A stretch of 46,921 nt of DNA, taken from the NCBI GenBank assembly GCA_029287235.1, contig JARFRM010000084.1, positions 1-46,921 of the forward strand, given 5' to 3'. This document shows, in pieces, positions 41,569 to 46,921 of the stretch. The translations under genes and the position numbers were made by a program. The notes under the pieces are model-generated. The model ran no database searches, was not told the origin of the DNA, and worked only from the letters and a program-made list of their open reading frames with translations. The DNA is from Thermoanaerobaculales bacterium. Lineage in GTDB: Bacteria; Acidobacteriota; Thermoanaerobaculia; Thermoanaerobaculales; Sulfomarinibacteraceae. How positions within the stretch are numbered: the first letter of the stretch is position 1; every line of letters begins with the position of its first letter.

Positions 41569-43235
41569 GCGTCGAACTCTGGACCTACATCCTCGTCGGT
41601 ATGACCTTCGCGGTCTATCTCTACATCGGCTATTACAACCGGGTCCGCGACACTCGCGGATTCTATGTCGCCGGACAGGGTGTCCCGGCCATCGCCAACG
41701 GCGCCGCTACCGGGGCCGATTGGATGTCCGCGGCCTCCTTCATCTCCATGGCCGGGTTGATCTCGTTCATGGGCTTCGACGGCACCGTCTACCTCATGGG
41801 GTGGACCGGCGGGTATGTGCTGCTGGCACTCCTCCTGGCGCCCTACCTGCGGAAGTTCGGCAAGTACACCGTGCCTGATTTCGTCGGCGACCGCTACTAC
41901 TCGTCGGTGGCACGGGTGGTGGCCGCGATCGCGGCGATCTTCGTCTCCATGACCTATGTCGCGGGTCAGATGCGCGGCGTCGGGGTGGTTTTCAGTCGCT
42001 TTCTCAACGTCTCCATCGAGTGGGGCGTCATCATCGGGATGTGCATCGTCGCCTTTTTTGCGGTCCTCGGTGGGATGAAGGGCATCACCTGGACCCAGGT
42101 CGCCCAGTACTTCATCCTCATTGCGGCCTTCATGATCCCGGCCGTGGCCCTCGCCTGGAGCCTCACCGGCAACCCGATTCCCCAGCTCTCCTTCACCTTC
42201 TCGGACATCGTTCCACGCCTCAACCAGATCCAGGTCGACCTCGGCTTCACCGAGTACACCCAACCTTTCGCCAATAAATCCTTCATCGACGTGTTCTGCA
42301 TCACCCTTGCGCTGATGGTCGGGACCGCGGGTCTACCGCACATCATCGTCCGGTTCTACACGGTGCGCTCGGTCCGCGCGGCTCGGTATTCGGCGTTCTG
42401 GGCGCTGTTCTTCATCGTCCTGCTCTACACGACCGCGCCCGCGCTCGCCGCCTTCGCCCGCTACAACCTCATCAACAGCATTCACGGCAAGACCGTTGCC
42501 GAGGTCCAGCAGCTCGACTGGGCGGTCAGCTGGGAGCAGACCGGACTTCTCGGCTTCGACGACAAGAACGGCAACGGCCGAATTGAGATGACTCCGGACC
42601 CGGTGACCTCCGAAATCACGGTGGATCGGGACATCATCGTCCTCTCGACCCCCGAGGTCGCCGGTCTCGCGCCCTGGGTCATAGCCCTGGTGGCGGCGGG
42701 AGGTCTCGCCGCGGCTCTCTCAACCGCCGCCGGCCTGCTGCTCGTCATTTCGAGTTCCTTCGCCCACGATCTCTACGCCCGGCTGATCAACCCCAAGGCA
42801 ACCGAAGCCAAACGGCTGTTGGTGGGGAGGCTCACAATCTTCGGAGGGATCATCGTCGCCGGCTACTTCGGGATCAACCCTCCGGGCTTTGTCGCCGAGG
42901 TGGTGGCCTTTGCCTTCGGATTCGCGGCGGCGAGCTTCTTCCCCATCATCCTTCTGGGCATTTTCGACAAACGAACCAACAAGGAGGGCGCCATCGCCGG
43001 AATGGTCGTCGGGCTCGGATTTACCGGCTTCTACATCATCGGCAACCGGTTCTTCGGGATGCCGGCGTTCTTCTTCGACATCTCCGCCCAGGGAATCGGG
43101 GCGGTAGGGATGGTCTTCAATCTCGTCACCGCGTTCGTGGTTTCGAGACTGACGCCTCCACCGCCGCAGGAAATCCAGGATATGGTGGAGTCCATCCGCT
43201 CACCAAAGGGGGCCGACCAAGCGACCCATGCATGA
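41565..43235 (+). CDS. sodium:solute symporter, VC_2705/ActP-like
   Basis: 556 aa with about thirteen hydrophobic segments. SSS family: N-terminal helix WTYILVGMTFAVYLYIGYYN, the FYVAGQGVPAIANGAATGADW signature, MAGLISFMGFDGTVYLMGW, RYYSSVARVVAAIAAIFVS, and the late APWVIALVAAGGLAAALSTAAGL region around the sodium site. A hydrophilic insert with an EF-hand-like Asp stretch (GFDDKNGNGRIE) lies between helices. This subfamily, with DUF4212, is linked to acetate uptake; other short carboxylates are possible. Translation is coupled to both neighbours (4-bp and 8-bp overlaps). Confidence 0.94.
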   Translation: MSVELWTYILVGMTFAVYLYIGYYNRVRDTRGFYVAGQGVPAIANGAATGADWMSAASFISMAGLISFMGFDGTVYLMGWTGGYVLLALLLAPYLRKFGKYTVPDFVGDRYYSSVARVVAAIAAIFVSMTYVAGQMRGVGVVFSRFLNVSIEWGVIIGMCIVAFFAVLGGMKGITWTQVAQYFILIAAFMIPAVALAWSLTGNPIPQLSFTFSDIVPRLNQIQVDLGFTEYTQPFANKSFIDVFCITLALMVGTAGLPHIIVRFYTVRSVRAARYSAFWALFFIVLLYTTAPALAAFARYNLINSIHGKTVAEVQQLDWAVSWEQTGLLGFDDKNGNGRIEMTPDPVTSEITVDRDIIVLSTPEVAGLAPWVIALVAAGGLAAALSTAAGLLLVISSSFAHDLYARLINPKATEAKRLLVGRLTIFGGIIVAGYFGINPPGFVAEVVAFAFGFAAASFFPIILLGIFDKRTNKEGAIAGMVVGLGFTGFYIIGNRFFGMPAFFFDISAQGIGAVGMVFNLVTAFVVSRLTPPPPQEIQDMVESIRSPKGADQATHA

Positions 43236-45096
43236 AGACTCACCCATCGACCACTCCGCAGGGGTGGAAAATGCCCCCGGGAATGGGGTCCCGCTGGACC
43301 CGGAGGACTTCCTCCGGGTTCACCCACCCTTCGATCGGCTCGGTCGTTCCGCCATGGACGTCATCGGCCGGACTCTCGAGATCGACTTCGCCGGCCGAAA
43401 CTCGACGATTCTCAGTCGGTCGGATCCGGTCAACGACCGGCTCTTCGTCATCCGTCGCGGCGTTGTCCGGCTCGAGGCCGAGAAACGGAGGCTGGAGCTC
43501 CTCGAGGAGGGCGAGTGTTTCGGTTTCCCATCGCTGATCTCGGGCTGCAGTCCGACGGTGGACGTCATCGCCGAGGAGGAGTGCCTTCTCTACCGTATTC
43601 CGAAGACCACCTTCGACGATCTGATGGACGAACCCGCCTTCGCGGCGTTTTTCGTCGACGGCATCCAACAACGACTCCGACGGGCCCTCCGGACGGAGCC
43701 CACCCTCATGACCGCCGATCTCGCCTCCCCCGCCCGCGATCTCTGCGATCATCCCCCCGTCTCGGTGACCCCCGATGCGACGGTCGCCGAGGCGGCGCGG
43801 GTGATGAGCACCGCCGGGGTCAGCTCGGTCCTCGTGGACACCGAACCGCCTGCAATCCTGACCGACCGCGATCTCCGCAACCGCGTCCTCGCCCGGGGTC
43901 TGCCGTCGACCACCCCGGTGTCGAAGGCCTGGAGCCGGCCGGTCCACACCCTCGACGCGTCGGCCTCGCTCTACGCCATGCTGGTCTTCATGCTCGAACG
44001 CCGCGTCCACCACGTGCCGTTGGTGGAGGACGGTGAGGTGGTCGGGGTCGTCACCGACACCGATCTGCTCCGCGAGCACCTCACGAGTCCTTTCCACGTC
44101 CTGAGATCCATCGACCGCTCAGCCTCGCCTGAACTGCTCGTCAACTATGCAAACCGCCTGACCGGCCTGGTGGACGGGATGGTGGTCAGCGGGCTCGACG
44201 CCATCCAGGTCGCCCGGATCGTCTCGACCCTCAACGACGCCGTCATGGCCCGGGTGGCCCGCGCCGCCGAAGAGGACCTGGGGCCGCCGCCGTGTCGCTA
44301 CGCCCTGATGGTCCACGGGTCGGAGGGACGGCGCGAACAGACCCTGCTCACCGATCAGGACAACGCACTCGTCTATCTCGACGAAACCGAAGAAGCGGGA
44401 GCCTACTTCACGGAGCTCGGAAAACGGATCGTCGGCGCGCTCGTGCAGGCGTCATTCCCGCGATGCGCCGGCGGATTCATGGCCGATGCCTGGTGCAAAC
44501 CGCTGGCCGAGTGGCGGTCGACCTTTGCGAAGTGGGTCACCGAGCCGGAACCGGAGGCGCTCCTCGGGGCCGCCAACTTCTTCGACTTCCGTCGGGTCTG
44601 GGGCACCCTCTCCCTCGACCCGCTCGATGACGTGATCGCAGGGGCGGCCGACAACCGGATCTTCCTGGCCCATCTGGCCGCCGGCGGTCTCCGTTTTCGA
44701 CCGCCCCTCGGCCTTTTCCGGACATTCAAGGACGAGGATGGCGGCATCGATCTCAAAAAGGGCGGGATTCTCCCCATCGTCGCCATCGCCCGAGTGGTCG
44801 GGCTCGAGGCCGGGTGCCGATCCCGCCGGTCCTTGGATCGGTTGGACGCCGCCCACGATGCCGGGATCATCAGCGGCGACGGGGCCGAGGGCCTTTCCGA
44901 AGCCTTTCGCTATCTCCACCGCCTCAGGCTCGAGAACCAGCTCAACGCCCATCGCGCCGGGAGACCGATCAGCAACACAATCCCCCTCGAGGAGCTCGTC
45001 TCCCTCGAGCGCCGTCACCTCAAGGACAGCTTCGCGCAGATCCGGGAAATTCAGGAGTGGCTGGCCCAACGCTTCGACGCGGATCGGCTCGGATGA
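43228..45096 (+). CDS. cNMP-binding, CBS-pair, DUF294 nucleotidyltransferase-like regulator
   Basis: 622 aa, soluble. Residues about 30-150 form a cyclic-nucleotide-binding beta-barrel (FVIRRGVVRLEAEKRRLEL, EEGECFGFPSLI). Residues 165-290 form a CBS pair (VSVTPDATVAEAARVMSTAG, ILTDRDLRNRVLARG, HHVPLVEDGEVVGVVTDTDL). Residues 300-460 are the DUF294 nucleotidyltransferase-like domain with GSEGRREQTLLTDQDNA at 364-380, as in GlnD-type enzymes. The rest is its DUF294_C helical partner. It overlaps the symporter by 8 bp and the exonuclease by 4 bp. It probably senses cNMP and adenylates and modifies or regulates uptake or Acs; the target is unknown. Confidence 0.92.
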   Translation: MHEDSPIDHSAGVENAPGNGVPLDPEDFLRVHPPFDRLGRSAMDVIGRTLEIDFAGRNSTILSRSDPVNDRLFVIRRGVVRLEAEKRRLELLEEGECFGFPSLISGCSPTVDVIAEEECLLYRIPKTTFDDLMDEPAFAAFFVDGIQQRLRRALRTEPTLMTADLASPARDLCDHPPVSVTPDATVAEAARVMSTAGVSSVLVDTEPPAILTDRDLRNRVLARGLPSTTPVSKAWSRPVHTLDASASLYAMLVFMLERRVHHVPLVEDGEVVGVVTDTDLLREHLTSPFHVLRSIDRSASPELLVNYANRLTGLVDGMVVSGLDAIQVARIVSTLNDAVMARVARAAEEDLGPPPCRYALMVHGSEGRREQTLLTDQDNALVYLDETEEAGAYFTELGKRIVGALVQASFPRCAGGFMADAWCKPLAEWRSTFAKWVTEPEPEALLGAANFFDFRRVWGTLSLDPLDDVIAGAADNRIFLAHLAAGGLRFRPPLGLFRTFKDEDGGIDLKKGGILPIVAIARVVGLEAGCRSRRSLDRLDAAHDAGIISGDGAEGLSEAFRYLHRLRLENQLNAHRAGRPISNTIPLEELVSLERRHLKDSFAQIREIQEWLAQRFDADRLG

Positions 45097-45695
45097 GGTG
45101 GTGGACCGATCGGCGGCAACCGTGGGACGGGGTCACCTTCTGGGCGCTCGATCTCGAGACCACCGGGTTGGACCCTCAGCACGACCGGATCCTGTCGGTG
45201 GGGATGGTGCCGGTGCGCGAGGGTCTGATTCGCTGGGGAGATCGGCATTACACGCTCGTTCGGAGCCCGGGCAAGACATCGGAGAGCGGGGCGCTGGGCG
45301 TCCACCAGATCCTGCCCGGCGACACGGCCTCGGCACCGAAGGAGGAAGAGGTTCTGACCTTTGTCTTCGACCGCATCGACAACGCCGTTCTGCTCGTCCA
45401 CCACGCCCCGATCGATATCCGCTTTCTCCGCGCCGCCGCTCGTCGGGTGCACCACCGGTGGCCGGCCCCACGGGTGGTCGACACCGTTCGTCTTCTCGGC
45501 CGGCTCGAGCTCCGCATGGAGCGTCTCGAGCCCTATCCGCCGGCTCTCCCGCGCGGGCTCGACGGCGCACGGAAGGCGTTGGGTCTTCCGGGGCACTGCG
45601 CCCATCATGCGCTCGCCGATGCCCTCGCCACGGCCGAGCTCTTTCTCGCGTTGAGGAACCGCCTCGACGCCCGTACCTTGAGCGATCTGACGTAG
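45093..45695 (+). CDS. DnaQ-like DEDDh 3'-5' exonuclease
   Basis: 200 aa. The three exonuclease motifs are present: ExoI D20-x-E22 in ALDLETTGLDP, ExoII Asp in HHAPIDIRFL, and ExoIII CAHHALADALATAELF with the His and Asp of the DEDDh type. It begins in an ATGA overlap with the DUF294 gene. The frame is open further upstream, but that part lies in the DUF294 coding region and lacks homology. Stand-alone exonucleases of this type recur in symporter/CBS clusters of other bacteria. The job there is not known; trimming of RNA, oligonucleotides or signalling nucleotides are options. Confidence 0.92.
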   Translation: MRWWTDRRQPWDGVTFWALDLETTGLDPQHDRILSVGMVPVREGLIRWGDRHYTLVRSPGKTSESGALGVHQILPGDTASAPKEEEVLTFVFDRIDNAVLLVHHAPIDIRFLRAAARRVHHRWPAPRVVDTVRLLGRLELRMERLEPYPPALPRGLDGARKALGLPGHCAHHALADALATAELFLALRNRLDARTLSDLT

Positions 45696-45716
45696 GGGAT
45701 GCCACACCGCGGCAGG

Positions 45717-45734
45717 TTAACAGCGCTGTTTACT
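45717..45734. promoter_or_regulatory. 18-bp near-perfect palindrome upstream of the second acs
   Basis: The core AACAGCGCTGTT (45720-45731) is a perfect palindrome. With the flanks GTT and TAC it extends to 18 bp with one mismatched pair. It lies about 80 bp before the acs start and could be an operator. No T-run follows, so it is not a terminator. Confidence 0.45.
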
Positions 45735-45812
45735 GATATGGTGATTCAACGATCTTTAGGGACCTCGTCGCGGTGACGCGAATCAACCGACCACATCAAC
45801 CGGGAGAAACCG

Positions 45813-46921
45813 ATGACCGACCACAATGATGCCTATCCCCCCAAACCGCACATCGTCGAGAACGCGCATATCGACTCCATGGACGAGTACGAACGGCTCT
45901 ACCGGCTCTCCCTCGACGACCCCGAGACCTTCTGGGGCAAGCAGGCCGAACGTCTGACCTGGTTCCACCCCTACAACGAGGTCTTCGACCACGACTACGA
46001 CAACGTCGATTTCGGCTGGTATCTCGGCGGCCGGCTCAACGCCTGCTACAACTGCGTCGACCGCCACCTGGCCACCCGAGGCGACCAGGACGCCATCATC
46101 TGGGTCAAGGACGAACCGGGTGAGTACGAGCACATCTCCTACCGCAAGCTCAAACACGAGGTCAGCCGGGTGGCCAACGTGCTCCGCTACCACGGCGTCC
46201 GCCGCGGCGACCGGATCTGCCTCTACATGCCGATGATCCCCGAGCTCGCCTACACCATGCTCGCCTGCGCCCGGATCGGGGCGGTCCACTCGATCATCTT
46301 CGGCGGCTTTTCGGCCGAGTCCATCCGCGACCGGATTCTCGACGCCGGCGCCCGGGTCGTCGTCACCGCCAACGAGGGTCTGCGCGGCGGCAAACATCTC
46401 AGGCTCAAGGAGACCGTCGACCGCGCGGTGGACGGCCTCGATGTGGTCGAGACCGTTCTCGTCGCCCGGCGCACCGACAAGGACGTCGCCATGAAGGCGG
46501 GCCGCGATCACTGGCTCGACGAGGAGTGCCGCAAGCAGCGTTCGACCTGCACCTTCGAGTGGATGGGCGCCGAGGACCCGCTCTTCATCCTCTACACCTC
46601 GGGATCGACAGGCAAACCCAAGGGCGTGCTCCACACCACCGGCGGCTACATGGTCTACGCCGCCATGACCCACGAGCTGGTCTTCGACGTCCACCCCGGC
46701 GACATCTACTTCTGCGCCGCCGACATCGGCTGGATCACCGGCCACAGCTACATCATCTACGGGCCGTTGGCCAACGGCGCCACGACGGTCATGTTCGAGT
46801 CGCTGCCGACCTATCCGGAGCCCGACCGCTACTGGCGGGTGGTGGACGACCTCGGGGTCAACATCTTCTACACCGCCCCCACCGCGCTGCGGGCCATCGT
46901 GTCGTCGGGCAACAGCTGGGT
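45813..46921 (+). CDS. acs: acetyl-CoA synthetase, second copy (partial, runs off window)
   Basis: 369 complete codons are visible; the gene continues past the window. GGGAG at 45802 precedes the ATG. The N-terminal HIDSMDEYERLYRLSLDDPE and the following FWGKQA, then [38 protein letters not shown], the ATP loop YTSGSTGKPKG and ADIGWITGHSYIIYGPL match classical Acs of the E. coli type. It is closer to that type than the 38005-39951 paralogue, whose N-terminus differs. It lies downstream of the symporter cluster on the same strand, after a 117-bp gap with a palindrome. Propionyl-CoA synthetase activity cannot be excluded. Confidence 0.94.
   Translation, partial: MTDHNDAYPPKPHIVENAHIDSMDEYERLYRLSLDDPETFWGKQAERLTWFHPYNEVFDHDYDNVDFGWYLGGRLNACYNCVDRHLATRGDQDAIIWVKDEPGEYEHISYRKLKHEVSRVANVLRYHGVRRGDRICLYMPMIPELAYTMLACARIGAVHSIIFGGFSAESIRDRILDAGARVVVTANEGLRGGKHLRLKETVDRAVDGLDVVETVLVARRTDKDVAMKAGRDHWLDEECRKQRSTCTFEWMGAEDPLFILYTSGSTGKPKGVLHTTGGYMVYAAMTHELVFDVHPGDIYFCAADIGWITGHSYIIYGPLANGATTVMFESLPTYPEPDRYWRVVDDLGVNIFYTAPTALRAIVSSGNSW

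Noticed and set aside
1-46921. tRNA, rRNA, transposase or phage genes
   Set aside because: None was recognised in gaps or coding frames; no cloverleaf-like GTTCRANYC context or transposase motif was found by eye.

Overview
The window reads as a high-GC (mid-60s percent), Gram-negative, free-living bacterium. Supporting signs are a LolA-like carrier, a terminal-Phe outer-membrane porin, several signal peptides and lipoboxes, a Ser/Thr kinase with kinesin-light-chain-type TPRs, a penicillin-acylase-family enzyme, a subtilase with BACON domains, and degenerate short-word repeats between genes. My inference is Acidobacteriota, perhaps a Thermoanaerobaculia-like lineage; no rRNA gene is present to settle it. 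Most of the sequence is ordinary chromosome, with no prophage, integrase, transposase, CRISPR array, tRNA or rRNA seen.

1-9 kb: polA; a convergent MBL hydrolase/Nudix pair; a START-like protein and a half-length TauE/SafE protein; a VOC protein; two small membrane proteins; a PolB-like exonuclease broken by an internal deletion; ridA; and an FAH-family hydrolase. 9-19 kb: a large secreted subtilase transcribed towards the FAH gene, a divergent penicillin-acylase-family enzyme, and dnaE. 19-24 kb: a small TPR-like protein, a polyprenyl diphosphate synthase with its own terminator, a LolA-like protein with a small partner, and purH. 23.6-24.6 kb is the most structured non-coding part: a four-helix-bundle (23S-IVS/Avd-like) gene with a 27-bp-arm hairpin just upstream of it, then an array of about thirteen 13-bp repeats, then a possible leaderless small ORF coupled to an ABC permease gene.

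24.5-38 kb: two Dpp/Opp-type permeases without ATPase or binding protein, a HemY-type porphyrinogen oxidase, a UbiA-family decaprenyl-phosphate phosphoribosyltransferase-like enzyme, two large exported beta-propeller proteins with a truncated lipoprotein gene between them, an intact lipoprotein, and a membrane Ser/Thr kinase with TPRs.

38-46.9 kb is a coherent acetate/short-chain carboxylate module. It holds an acetyl-CoA synthetase (minus strand), a divergent porin, a DUF4212 small subunit, a VC_2705-type sodium:solute symporter, a cNMP-CBS-DUF294 regulator, a DnaQ-like exonuclease, and a second acetyl-CoA synthetase cut by the window edge. The four central genes overlap at each junction (4, 8 and 4 bp). 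A CRP-like box lies between the divergent synthetase and porin genes. The likely logic is porin entry, sodium-driven import, activation by two Acs paralogues, and cyclic-nucleotide sensing in the regulator.

Intergenic gaps repeatedly hold arrays built from 7-13 bp words: GACAGTT/CTGTCAA, CACAGAG, CACAGAT, CGCAAAGAN and TGCTGTCGCTGAT. Several lie between convergent genes or at gene ends. They are the main unexplained structural signal.
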